The notes under the pieces: generated by a model
The model's input: only the letters and a program-made list of their open reading frames with translations
The model's database searches: none
What the model was told of the DNA's origin: nothing
Assembly: GCA_949358305.1 (NCBI GenBank)
Contig: OX442315.1
Span: 17,820,427-17,884,426, forward strand
Origin: Strigamia acuminata
Lineage: Eukaryota > Arthropoda > Chilopoda > Geophilomorpha > Linotaeniidae
Direction: 5' to 3'
Length of the DNA stretch: 64,000 bases
Program-made: the position numbers and the translations under genes
In this document: in pieces, positions 11,401 through 22,080 of the stretch
Layout: each line of letters begins with the position of its first letter
Numbering within the stretch: the stretch's first letter is position 1

Positions 11401-14400
11401 TTTATCAAACATTTCACAACCGATCCGAGGCCCCAAATCGCAATTTCGCTCCACTGCCAACAAAGGTGTGAGAGTGTGAGAGGTTTGGTTTGAGGTGAAA
11501 TCGTGAGTAAGATCTCGTGTTCCTGAAAAAAGGGCATATAAAAGAATAAGAAAAGGAAAATAAAGAGAGGAAAAGTAACACAATAAGCTCACAAGATCTG
11601 GCAATCAAACACCCAAAGTCCCAATCTCAAACTACACTGACCTAAAAGCAGAAGAAAAGGGAAGTTGATGATAAATAATGACAGCTTTAACGATTTAAAA
11701 CAATTATTACATTCGAGACGATGAAATTTGATTAAATGCTAATTGCTTAATGAAACCGATGTGCGAGTCGATAAATTATCGGGTTTCAAATTCATTAATA
11801 AACCCCACTTAGGTAAAAGTTTGCCAATTAAAACAAATAAATAAATAAAATAAACCAAACCAACTTTGAAATCATTAAATTGAATGCACGACATGCAAAT
11901 TTCTGAACACCCGGTGGGCAACTGCATGTCTTATTTCGCTTGATAAGAAGTCATTTACCAATTTTACGTGCTGTAAACTTAAAACTGGATTAGAGCAATT
12001 AGTTTTAGCAAAGTGGAAAATCCCTTTCAATTTATGCGAGCAAAAAGAGACACCGCTTGAATGACTATCGTGCATTCAAAGTCGAACTTCCGCCGTGCGC
12101 TTAATTTGTTCCCGCAGCGAATTTCGCAACAAAAAAAAAAAATAAAAAAAAAAAAAAATAATTCAGTGACTTAGATTTTCTTTTCTTCTTTGATTTTAAA
12201 TAAATGGATTGCCGAATCATTTGTACCACATCACAAATCAAATCTTGTTCTTTTTCACGTTTCACACGACCCGAGTGAAATCCTCCTTGAGCATCATTGC
12301 AGTTTCAATGGATTACAAAAGCGTGTTTGCTCAGCTCTTTGCCGCGTCTCTATCTCTATTATCATTTAAAGAAATGCAATTTAGCTGAGTAATATCCAAG
12401 AACAATACTCGCAATTATACTCAAATTTAATTTGCCCGCAGCGGCAACAAATACACACGCACTGAAACTCGCATCATTTGGTCAATGGCCGCATAATATC
12501 GAGCGCGAGTGAGTTGGGTTTGTGATGTAACTTGTGTTAATGGCATTTCTCGGATAAATCTCATCAATCATCTCACTGTTTCAACGATAGATGGCTTTTA
12601 TACGCGTTCATCTATAAATACTAGATTCAAACTTTCTTTTTACTACATCCGGCTCGCACATTTATGAGTAGATATAAATGGATTTCAATTTCAATGCGCG
12701 CGCAATGTCCACGTCACGAAGGTAGAAAATGTGTATAAACTGCAATGAACTGGAACCATGGGGCAGGAAAACCAATTTTAAACATTTCATGTAGACCCAG
12801 GGGTTTTCTTTCTTCACTCAGTAAATGTTTTCCAATCTATACCAAATGATAAGCCACACTGCAATACCAACTCCAATAAACGTTCGCCGGACGTTGGGTA
12901 TATCTAAACATCTTCAATAACTTGAAAATAAATTCTCATTTTCGGGAGGAATTATGTTCTAAAAGAATCTTCTAGAACTCCAGCACGAGATTAAATCAGC
13001 AGGTAGCAAGTTAGCCAATATCAGCCATTACAGAATAGGTATCCTTTAGTAATAGAGGCGCGATGCCCTTTTTTGGTCATAAAAATGCCTATAACGTAAG
13101 ATTGTATCACGCTTAATAGGTATTTATCAATAAGTATACCTCGCTGGGTTCTGCGAGCATCAGGCTTTAAAGTTAGACCGTTGAACAAGCAAAGTTTGAC
13201 AGTTAAGTTTGAAAAGTCGAAACAGATGCGCGGAATAACGATTATTTACTATTTATTCAAACGCAGCAATTAATTATTTATGGGTCATTTGTAAAACGTG
13301 ACCATGCTTAAATTAATGAATTCCCAAAACACTAATACGTGTTGGCTGGACCATTTAGTTGTCAAATTATTTATTACGACGATGCGACATTTGTAAATCA
13401 CAGAGTGTTTATTACTTATTACAACGTGACAAACAAACCAATTCTTTTATTTTATGGCAATGATTGTCACATCGGATAAAACTGTAAATCGTCGTTTATG
13501 ATTTACCAGAAGGTATTTTACACGCTAAACTGCGAATATATATCGCCTTTTACAAATTATATGGCCGATTTAAAACGAAAATTGAAAACAACGAGCTATA
13601 ACAAACCAAAATTCCCACTGGGTGCACAGCTTAAGTGCCGCATTAAATCACGAGTGCAAAGCATAGTTTTATTTAAAATTCGACTATACAAAGCTAGAAT
13701 TACATTTTGCATATTATTTATATCTTCCTTACGTGACAAATACCTAATAACACGCTAACACTAAATAAAATGATTCAATTTTCCGCTCAGAGTACAAAGA
13801 GTTCGTTAGACACAGTTTGAACAGCTGAGCTCACTGTTCTCCGAGCATGAAATACAAATCTCTGGTTAGAATTGAAGTAATTCCATTAAAAAATAATAAT
13901 AATAAAAAAAATGATGGAAAAGTCCACCAACATTCAACAAGCACACTCAGACGCATGCGCGTGAAAAATCAAGTGTCAATAAATCGTGCTCTTCTTGCGC
14001 TCCGTTTCCACCTCGGCTCTTATATATAAAAGCCTATTACTTAAACTGCGATCAGTGTCAAGAAAAATTCCTCTTCTTCATGGGAATTAATCCCGCGTTG
14101 AGCCTGCTTCGTGACGGCACCGGGCTTCTTCTTTAGTGCTCGTAAAGAAGCTTTATCCCTCCCCTACATAATGCGCTATCACTTTGCCGATGCTGTGACC
14201 GTCCGGCCGTCAGTCACATACCACTAGGTGGCTTTGCGCGTTTGCATCAGATTCAGAGCCGTACTCGTTTTGGAGATCGTTTTGGAAAGCGAAATTTTTT
14301 TTCCCATTTACGCGCCACTCGTCTCTTAATAACATGTCAGCAAACAGCAAATTGAGAGCGCCATCTGCTGGCGAAATGGCTGGCAAGTAAATAAAACATG

Positions 14401-17400
14401 GTACTATAAAATTGCAATTTATTTTTCGCAGGCAAATGGTTCAACGGTCTTCGCATGGACCCGGACGACATCGTGTGGAATGGGGGTCGCCGAGAAGTGC
14501 CGCAATCCGTGTGCTCGCAGCCGTGCAGCATCGGCCAAATCAAAATAGTGCAACAAAGCGACCCCTGTTGCTGGATCTGTGCCCACTGCAAGGACTGGGA
14601 GTTCGTTTACGACGAGTTCACCTGCATCGATTGCGGCGAGGGCCGCTGGCCGCACCCCCACAAAACCAGTTGCTTCGACCTGCCTCAAATGTACATGCGA
14701 TGGAACACGGTTTTCGCGCTCGTGCCCGTCGCCATCAGCTGCACGGGCGTCGTGCTCACGATGGGCGTGATCGCCGTCTTCATGTGTCACAACGACACGC
14801 CCGTGGTCAAAGCTTCCGGTCGCGAACTGTCGTACATGTTGCTGTGCGGCATCCTCTGCTGTTACCTCATCACCTTCGTGCTTCTGGCCAAACCGAGCAC
14901 ATTCGTTTGCGCTCTCCAGAGATTCGGTGTCAGTTTCGGTTTCTCCATCATTTACGGCGCTCTCCTGACAAAGACAAATCGAATCTCGCGCATCTTCGAC
15001 AGCGCGAGTCGGTCGGCTAAGCGACCCGGATTCATCAGTCCCCGCTCGCAAGTCATGATAACCCTGCTCTTCATTTCTGTTCAAGTGGTGGCCACTGTCG
15101 TCTGGCTCATCGTCGAACCGCCGGGCATTCGGCCTTCGTCGCCAGACGGCAAACGCGACATAGTCATTTTAAAATGTAGAATCGAAGATTCTTCTTTCTT
15201 GGTCTCTCTTGTCTATAACATGTTTTTAATCACAACGTGCACCGTTTACGCTATCAAAACACGAAAAATACCAGAGAACTTTAACGAATCCAAATTCATT
15301 GGGTTCACCATGTACACTACGTGCATCATCTGGCTCGCCTTCATCCCTATTTATTTCGGCACGGGAAACTCGTTCGAGGTAAAAAATAAACACAATTATG
15401 CTATCCATTTTATTATTTATTTACAAACACTCGCTGCTTCATTCCTTTCCTCCGTCCATATTTTTCTCGGCATTGTTTACATCAACTTGCCACTTCAAAC
15501 TTGTAGATAAAATATTGAAAGTTTGTTTTTCAACCAAAGTAAAATATTGAACAAAAACTTTCCACAAACCTAAAAAAAATAGGATAAGAATGTTCCATTT
15601 CTCATTTCTTTTCTTTTCAAAAATCAAAAAAAAAAAAACTTGTACCCCCCCCCCCACCCCCCAATCCCAACTTCCTGACTTTCTGTACGTGCCCAAAAAT
15701 GGCCCCTATGCGTACCAGAATTCATATATTTCACATTTATTAGACACAAACAAAATGTTCTTAATTCTGCAAAAATAAAGCATACACAACAAAGTAACTA
15801 AAAATACGTAATGCAGCTTTGCCTAATTAAAATGAGCCGCCAGGTGCTTTGCTGCATTACAGACATGCGTGTAGACAAAGATAGGGAAATGCTGTTTTGA
15901 GTTCTGTATCACAAATCCTGGTTATACATACACACACTGTAAGTACATCAAACATCAAAGTTGACAGAAGATGCTTCTAGTAAAATTTACATCTCGATGA
16001 AACAAAATGTCAAGGTGCGTCGTGAAATATTAATTCAGACAGTTATTCAGGCTTAAATTACACATGCATCAACTGAATAATTCCATTTCAGAAAAGTAAC
16101 CGTTATTCTTTGCATTCGGGGGTTGGATGTTGAAATAATCAGCTTTAGCTAATTTTCACATCGAAAACAGCTAAATAATGGATTGAATTAAGAGAAAATA
16201 AAGCTTTCATCCTTTCACAAACCATATGATAAAAGGAATGGAAAGAAAAGGTTTATAGAATTAGTTCGGAATTATGCTACGCAAACCAAAATGGCACAAT
16301 TCCCCAGGTTCCGCTTGATCTAAAAATAGAACGTAAATTTATTCGTCTGGTTTCGCACCCTTACTCGTGTTTACTCGTCAACTTTCCTTCAACCATTTTT
16401 CATGGTAAATCCCTGCATCCAGGGGGCCGCCAGATGGACGGATGCATGAAATCAAAGTCCTCCAAGGGTCAACACGAGCAAAACATGTTCGTGACTCAAA
16501 TCTAATCCGAGGATACGGATAATACCGTAGCAAAAATAGACACACGCGCCAATACAAATACAAAGAAATTGTTAAAGAAATTTAAAATTAATATTAAAAA
16601 AATTTTAACAATTTCCCGAATGAATATATCTAATTTAAAATTTTTTTTTTCTATTTATAAAGATTTTGAGAATTTTTTCCTCCAATTTATTGAGAAATAT
16701 TTTACAATTCATTATGAGTGGTTTCAGTTTGATTCTAGTTAGTTGGATTTTAATTTCCGAACGCAACTGACGTCTCAAATTGAAAATCACAAAATAATAC
16801 TTTGTACGCAATAATTAACCGATTCCAAAGAATTAAGTGGTAAGCAAATGCAATGCAAATTAAATGCATTAACAGCTGCTGTTGAACTCAAGAGATTTAA
16901 ATAATTGTAACCGTCTATACCGTGCACGCATTGCGCTTCTTCACGCGACCTCTCTTCTTAAGTAATTAAATTATCCAACTTCGACCCTTTTTATGTGAAA
17001 TATTTCCACCATCCAATAAAATAAACAAAACCCTACATCGACTCAGCGTGTAATTACTCTGGAATTTGATTCATCCAATTAAATGTATAATTTCTCCATT
17101 GTTTTCTTCCAGATTCAAATCACTACGCTGTGCGTGTCTATCAGCTTGAGCGCATCAGTCGCCCTGTTTTGCCTATACTCCCCTAAAATTTACATCATCG
17201 TCTTCCATCCCGATAAGAACGTGCGAAAACTCACAATGAATTCTGCCACTTATAAAAAGGCACCAACTAGCAGTACGTGTGGTACTTCTGCCAATCATGG
17301 TAAGTACCACAAATTCCTCTTTAATAATTAGAGTTTCTAGCTGAAATTTTCAATCTGATAATCTCAATTCTCTTTCTATTTATCTATCTTTATCTTACCG

Positions 17401-20400
17401 CACATTAAAAATCTATCAATCTTTAGTTTAAATGTACTAACGCAAGCAGGGGCGGATCTACATCAGGGCAAATAGGGCTCAAATTCTAGAGGCCCCAAAG
17501 ACACAACGCAATGTACTAGTATGTTATGTTTTAAGAAGCAATAAAACGTGTAAGTGTAAAAATAATATCGGTTGTTGTGTCATTTGACATCCTTTGGCGT
17601 CTTCTTGGCATTTTTTATGTCATTGAGCATCTTTGATGTCATTTGGTGGCTTCCGGAACGGAAACTGCTGCATTTACGTCATTGTATCTATTTAACTATA
17701 TATATATATATATATATATATTTTTTTTATAAAGGGGCCCCGAAAAAACCTCAAGCCCAAGGCCCCCAAAAAGCTAGATCCGCCCCTGAACGCAAGTAAA
17801 TAAATTCTTTCATTGAACTGCCATAGCCCAGCAATGGGCAGCAGTGGAGTAAACTTCCTACTTAGTCATCTTGAAAATATACAACCAATGAAAGGACAAA
17901 CTAAAGCCAGAATAGAGATTGTGACAACTTGCGGCACCAAAAATAGTGTCGGCAAGGCGAGTCACTAGCTGCATTCAAAACTAAAATATTTTGTGTTTTA
18001 CTTCAATTTTAAACCAAAAATGACATTATTTCCTGTTTAAACCCATGTTAAAACTTAAAATACACTTAAACTAAAATTGTTATTTTTATTTTTGAGTGTA
18101 GCTACTGTTATGCATCTCTCAGCGGTAAAATATTCAACCGGAATTCGTATTTCGTTTAGAACTACAAACTAACTAATATCAGATGAAAATTGCAAACCGC
18201 GCCCCTTAACACTTTTGGTTTCTTTATTTCCCGCAATTCAGTACGTCTCGCGTGCATGTTTCATGTAAATTTGTGCACAGCAAATCCTAAGGGCCTATTC
18301 GACCGATTTGGACTGCACTCTAAGATAAATCCAGGTCCCATTCCATTCCTTTCGCTTTAATACGCAAGGAGGGTGGCGTAAACCTCGTGTCATGGCATGC
18401 TTTCAACAAACTAACACGTCCTCTCAAACTAATCATCAAACCAATTAACTTCTTCCACTTTGCTGACCCCAACTCACTCGACCTTAAGCTTCGTGCACAC
18501 ACATTTCAGATAAAAACGTCAATTCAAAAGCGTATATCTGTAGAAAAATTATGACATACCCTCAGTAACCATTGGAGATGGCCAGGATATGGGCGATAGC
18601 ACTTTGGGAAATAAAGTGTACAGCTTATGCTGACTGTTATTGTTCTAGCATTCTCCATTAGTTTAGTTTAGCTAGTTGGTGTGAAAAGGCCAAAGTTCTA
18701 GAAACCTGGATTTATAATTTAAAAGGTTAATATTTCATTCTACTGTTTGTGTGTTGCTGTCACTTCAGAGGATTGGTAGAACAGCAAAGGTGTACGGCAG
18801 TAGGTGTCTATTATGATTAAGGATGTTAAAGAAGAATGTACACGTATGGTTGACTACATACAAGGTGTGGAAGGCGCCACTACCCAGATCGTTGAATATT
18901 TTCAGTGAAATGTAGCAAAGAAACAAGTTTTGTTTCTAGATGAATTTTTTTAAGAACCATAGGTTAGGTTAGAAAGAAAACTAAAATCATGTAAACGCAC
19001 ACGGTTATCCAGATAAAATAAAAATCCGAATTTTAACTTATCTGGGAAACTGAGTACAAGTAACCATGGCAATTGTACTAGTAGAGTTGTGAAAAAGAAG
19101 TTCTGTATTTCGCCTTTATTCCACTCCACTCCATTGCTCGAGACTTAGGATTTGTTTTACAGATTTAATTATTCACGACCGTTTCCGGAAGCTAAAACTC
19201 CGTCTTTTTTCTTTCTAAAAAATTAATTCATGAAAAATATATGCACTGGGTAAAATAAAGTATGTATACATGTGCCCGACCTGTTGCACACACTTTCACC
19301 GTAAATATACATTTTTTAAACAAAACCTTTAAACTCTAAAAAGATTTCTAATGAAAAATAAATGTTTAAACTTTTTGAGTGTCTTGCGCCAACTCCAACC
19401 AACTGCTTAATTCAACCAAAGCATTTAAATGCTCTTGATTTTTTACTGTTAGACTGCAACTAACAGATTCCCTACGATAACAGCCATTCTTAACCATTTT
19501 GCTTTTTAATGTGCCAACCATCAATATTTTATAGCATCGCATAAAAGCATTGCGACAATCAGAATGCTCACATATTCCTATTTGCGTCGAAAAAGCCTTG
19601 TCGTAGCATAATCCTCTAATCTTCTCCCTATGTCATCACCAAACCACCAAACGACATTACCTCGAAATGAGAAAACAGATGCATATTTTAGTTTTATTTT
19701 CACCCATCGCACTTCTTCTCTCTCTTTATTACCTGATGCAGCTCTTAAAAATCTTCAATTTTCTTATGAATTTCTAAAACTGTTATTTAAAAAGCCCAAG
19801 AAAGTTCCTCCCCGTTTTACCATAGCGATTACTTAGCATTATTTACAAGCACCAGAACCCTCCATACTCAATTCAATAGAACGAAGACTGACATGGCAGC
19901 CCAAGGTAATTTACGAGCAATAGAAAGCAACTCAATTTCTTGACAACAAAGCAATATAATGGAACCCATCGAAAGAAAATGCTAAACTCGCTGAATGGCG
20001 CCATTCAAATTTAAGCCGCAGGTTTAAAGAAAACTTTAATTTCATAACAACCACATTAAAATTAACCTCAAAACTCCATACAAACTTTTATATACTCACG
20101 TAATAGAAAAGCAGCTGCATTCAAATTGTTATTTCCCAATTGTGGTTCAATTTAATTAATAAAAATACCAATTCAAGATGAAGATTTCGTCGCTATTGGC
20201 ATCATGTATTGCCCATTCTTTATAACCCCAAAAGTCGTTAACTTAACTGCAAAAAAGCGTCCATTTACACTTAGTGCAATGGTGACTCTCACGCCTAATT
20301 CACAGCATTAATTCCAATCACTGACGTTCCAGCATCAATCACGCAGCCAAAAAGTTCTGTGTTCGTTTGCTCCGTCACTTCACTGATTGATGAAGCGTGT

Positions 20401-21790
20401 ATTTTCGGCAAAGGGGAAATTAATTTGATCTTGATTTCCTTTTCTTTTCTTTTCATATCGTTTTTTTTTACTCTTGCAAACACCTCACTGCATCTGATGC
20501 CATCTTCACTTACGGTATTTTATTTACTTCTCCTCCAAGCACAAACACATAACATTTTTCTAACAGCCTGTAGCAACACTCACCCGTCGTGCCGGAAAGC
20601 TCAAAACGTTTTTTTCTTTTTCTTTTCCGCACCCTATCTGACACTTTTCCATCATAAAGCAAAGAAGCAGTTGCAATATTTTTCTCCAGGGTAAACAAAC
20701 GTGTATAAATTTCCCAGAATGCTTTCTACAACTCGCATTTTCCCCATCACCTGCGATATCACCTTTCAAACAGAAATAAAGCACCGGCAATTTGAAATAT
20801 TGCTAGAAAATATTCAAAAACCTATAATAACAAAAACGCCATATACAGTTGTTTTATTTGGGAATAAGTGGTCCGTGCATCTATAATAGGTATTATATCT
20901 TTAATTTAATTAAATCTTTCATTTCTTCTTCTACTCGGTGTATTGTTCCCCATTATTGGTGATGAGGATTGATGTTTCTTTCCGGTGGTTTGATGTGATG
21001 AAGATGTACTGAATTGAGTGGTCAAGATATGGCGGCCATCAGGTTGGTCAAGAGCAAAATTTGTGTTTTATTGTTGTGACCTTAAATTTGACTTTGAACG
21101 TCATCGTCAAAGTTATCCATTTTGTACTTTTTAAACGGTTGAAGATACAGCAAAATTTCCAATTACAAAGTTGTAGAGCACCATCGAAGTAGGTGTTACA
21201 AGACTTTTGACTGTATAAACAAGTATTTCCTTCTCCTTACATCAATTTATTCTAAATTATTGGCACGCACTGCTAGAAAAAGACTATCACATTATCGCTT
21301 AAATATCATTTCCATTTCGCTTCATAAACTCTTCACTTCTGCTCTCTTAATAAAAAAGAAAATATGTAAAAATAAACTTTCCATTTCCCGCCATAAAAAT
21401 CTTCCGTTTTCAACTTTTGCCCATTTCTACTTAGTATTGGAAAAAATTGCAGACTCCATTTTCATTTTACAACTCCACTTTAATGCTTTTCTATTTTCAT
21501 CTCTCCAGGTGAGGAGGATTCGGCAGCCTCGTTGGATCGGGTCAAATTACACGTGCAACATGATGCTCGCAGTTCGAGCACCGCCAATGTCGAGTGCAGC
21601 GATAATGAAAACAAAGCTCTTGTTTGATTGCAAAACTGTCATGATATTATTATATATCGCCTCATTTCTTCTCGCTGCAGGTAGCTCGGCCGAACAGGTC
21701 AAGTTGACATCTCATGGGATGCCGCCACCGACACCCGGGCCTCCATCTCAACCAGTAGACAACGAACAAGACAGTCTCACATCACTGTGA
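7139..21790 (+). CDS. mGluR: Metabotropic glutamate receptor, group-II-like (mGluRA type), whole gene
   Basis: Class C G-protein-coupled receptor for glutamate, acting at the plasma membrane of neurons and expected to couple to Gi/o. Coding exons: 7139-8489, 9530-9640, 14432-15378, 17113-17299, then either 21509-21627 (904 aa) or 21681-21790 (901 aa). All introns are GT-AG and phases agree. Residues 1-28 form a signal peptide, about 35-488 the Venus-flytrap ligand domain, C515-C568 the nine-cysteine domain, about 580-830 the seven helices, then a cytoplasmic tail. Glutamate-pocket positions aligned to mGluR2 are R62, R66, T175, D195, Y223, D301 and K397, so both arginines and the lysine that hold the side-chain carboxylate are present. 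S145 of mGluR2 is T152 here. The conserved loop [11 protein letters not shown] precedes TM6. A paralogue follows 5.6 kb downstream. Family assignment is very secure; subgroup assignment is from alignment by eye. Confidence 0.95.
8490..9529 (+). other. mGluRA intron 1
   Basis: Phase 1 intron of 1,040 bp between the codons for NVSFI and DLAGSE. Nothing else recognisable inside. The paralogue has an intron at the same codon and phase. Confidence 0.85.
9530..9640 (+). CDS. mGluR: mGluRA exon 2: end of ligand domain
   Basis: Encodes residues 451-488 with the conserved pattern V-K-F-D-x-x-G-D-G-x-G-R-Y and NYQ, which closes the Venus-flytrap domain. It is 111 nt, phase 1 at both ends. The acceptor TCTGTCTAG and donor GTAAAC are good. 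Confidence 0.93.
10352..10416 (+). repeat. Terminus of a pogo/Tigger-like element
   Basis: After a TA at 10352-10353 the sequence begins CAGTAGAACGCCAATTGTCC and continues with CCGAAC/GCGAACC repeats. This resembles the ends of pogo/Tigger-like Tc1-mariner elements. I could not find a matching inverted end downstream, so it is a fragment or a chance resemblance. Confidence 0.35.
10847..10860. promoter_or_regulatory. X-box (RFX-type) palindrome
   Basis: GTTGCCATGGCAAC is a perfect 14-bp palindrome fitting the RFX consensus GTNRCC-N(0-3)-RGYAAC. RFX factors drive ciliary and sensory-neuron genes in animals. It lies deep in intron 2, so it may be an enhancer element or chance. Confidence 0.4.
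13951..14092 (+). promoter_or_regulatory. Internal TATA-initiator promoter before the seven-helix exon
   Basis: TATATAAA at 14023-14030 is followed by TCAGT at 14052-14056, an arthropod-type initiator whose A (14054) is 31 nt from the start of the TATA box, the ideal spacing. An NRF-1-like sequence, ACGCATGCGCGT, lies upstream at 13951-13962. The region down to the exon at 14432 is GC-richer than the rest of the intron. Transcripts from here could encode a receptor without its ligand domain. The first in-frame ATG in the exon is at 14455. Confidence 0.45.
14080..14136 (+). other. Short ORF after the internal promoter (candidate uORF)
   Basis: If transcription starts at 14054, the first ATG is at 14080 and opens an 18-codon frame ([18 protein letters not shown]) that stops at 14134-14136. 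It is not in frame with the receptor across contiguous sequence. It is recorded only as part of the promoter model. Confidence 0.2.
14221..14234 (+). promoter_or_regulatory. CTCF-like motif
   Basis: CCACTAGGTGGC matches all twelve first positions of the CTCF consensus CCASYAGRKGGCRS; the last two differ. It sits 136 bp from a full match on the opposite strand. Confidence 0.35.
14357..14371 (-). promoter_or_regulatory. Full CTCF consensus match
   Basis: On the minus strand the sequence reads CCAGCAGATGGCGCT, matching all 14 positions of CCASYAGRKGGCRS. It lies 60 bp before the seven-helix exon. Assuming equal base frequencies, my estimate is about 0.03 such matches expected by chance in this window on both strands. 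Confidence 0.45.
14432..15378 (+). CDS. mGluR: mGluRA exon 3: cysteine-rich domain and TM1-TM6
   Basis: Encodes residues 488-803. Nine cysteines between C515 and C568 form the NCD3G domain that links ligand binding to the helices. Helices TM1-TM6 follow, with class C landmarks [23 protein letters not shown], the i2 motif with R-P-x-F-I-S-P-R-S-Q, and [20 protein letters not shown]. The exon ends in phase 0 after YFGTGNSFE, with donor GTAAAA. Confidence 0.96.
15379..17112 (+). other. mGluRA intron 3
   Basis: 1.7 kb, phase 0. It holds a poly-A then poly-C run at about 15626-15662 and otherwise AT-rich sequence. The paralogue has an intron at the same codon and phase. Confidence 0.85.
15645..15662. 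repeat. Poly-C tract
   Basis: Eleven Cs, one A and six Cs, next to an A-rich run. Low complexity, and a place where assembly errors are likely. Confidence 0.7.
17113..17299 (+). CDS. mGluR: mGluRA exon 4: TM7 and proximal tail
   Basis: Encodes residues 804-865. It begins [18 protein letters not shown], the seventh helix, then [10 protein letters not shown], the conserved juxtamembrane segment, then a short Ser/Thr-rich tail. It ends one base into a Gly codon (phase 1) with a strong donor GTAAGTA. Confidence 0.94.
17439..17796. mobile_element. hAT-type MITE with 8-bp target duplication
   Basis: The element spans 17447-17788 (342 bp). Its perfect 14-bp terminal inverted repeats read CAGGGGCGGATCTA at the left end and the reverse complement at the right. 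It is flanked by an exact 8-bp direct repeat, AACGCAAG, at 17439-17446 and 17789-17796. The 8-bp duplication and CAG...CTG ends are diagnostic of the hAT superfamily. The interior is non-coding and includes a (TA)n run at about 17699-17722. The intact duplication suggests a fairly recent insertion. Confidence 0.9.
21074..21189 (-). repeat. Dispersed repeat copy 1
   Basis: About 115 bp whose reverse complement closely matches 36945-37061. The shared core includes AATTGGAAATTTTGCTGTAT and TCTTCAACCGTT. Similarity drops outside these limits. It probably belongs to an interspersed repeat family of this genome. Confidence 0.7.
21509..21627 (+). CDS. mGluR: mGluRA last exon, variant a (acidic/serine-rich tail)
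   Basis: A strong acceptor (ATCTCTCCAG, AG at 21507-21508) joins in phase 1 and adds residues 866-904, starting [14 protein letters not shown], with TGA at 21625-21627. The 39-residue tail is serine-rich and acidic and ends KALV, with no PDZ ligand. I found no in-phase donor that would join it to variant b. Confidence 0.6.
21681..21790 (+). CDS. mGluR: mGluRA last exon, variant b (proline-rich tail with PDZ ligand)
   Basis: A second acceptor (TTCTTCTCGCTGCAG, AG at 21679-21680) is in the same phase and gives residues 866-901. This tail is proline-rich ([11 protein letters not shown]) and ends DSLTSL, where T-S-L fits a class I PDZ-binding motif. TGA is at 21788-21790. Both acceptors keep the frame, so alternative 3' splice choice is likely, though only one may be used. 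Confidence 0.6.
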
Positions 21791-22080
21791 TGCGACGCCC
21801 CCCCGTAATCACTAATGCATAATAGATGCTCAAATAACAAATAAATAATAACACGACTGAATGGAAAATGAAGAAAGGCGGATGGGAGCCGGTTCTCCAT
21901 CATCTCAGGAAAAAAAAAATTAACAAATGGAGTTAAGTAGCAGCGCCACCTAATGGCAGTACCTAACAATAGTGTAATGCAGTGGACATATCAGAAATTT
22001 GAGTAAAATAAATCGTATGACGTCAAAATAGTGTAGGGTGGTGCAATTAGTTCGTATCTCGATGTTATTTGTAAATATTA
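21791..22080 (+). other. mGluRA 3' UTR region
   Basis: Sequence after the later stop. AATAAA at 21840-21845 could serve as a poly(A) signal, although AATAAA-like strings are common in this AT-rich DNA. A Pumilio-type TGTAAATA lies at 22070-22077. The true end is not determined. Confidence 0.35.
21943..21956 (-). promoter_or_regulatory. CTCF-like motif after mGluRA
   Basis: The minus strand reads CCATTAGGTGGCGC: 13 of 14 consensus positions, with the AGGTGGCGC core typical of insect CTCF sites. It lies about 150 bp beyond the last mGluRA stop, between the two receptor genes. Confidence 0.35.

Larger units (their letters stand above)
9641..14431 (+). other. mGluRA intron 2
   Basis: 4.8 kb, phase 1. 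It contains a single transposon-like terminus near 10354, an X-box palindrome at 10847, an A-rich run at about 12128-12161, and near its 3' end a GC-richer stretch with a TATA-initiator pair and CTCF-like motifs (listed separately). No coding sequence found. Confidence 0.8.
17300..21508 (+). other. mGluRA intron 4
   Basis: 4.2 kb (4.4 kb if the later acceptor is used). It contains the hAT-type MITE at 17447-17788 and one copy of a dispersed repeat at 21074-21189. Short frames inside show no domain. Confidence 0.8.

Noticed and set aside
14419-15084. 221-codon minus-strand frame opposite the seven-helix exon
   Set aside because: Antisense to strongly conserved receptor sequence; charged, low-complexity translation without a recognised family.
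18320-18502. 60-codon minus-strand frame within intron 4
   Set aside because: Looks like possible repeat-derived sequence, but only one copy is in the window and no protein family is recognised.
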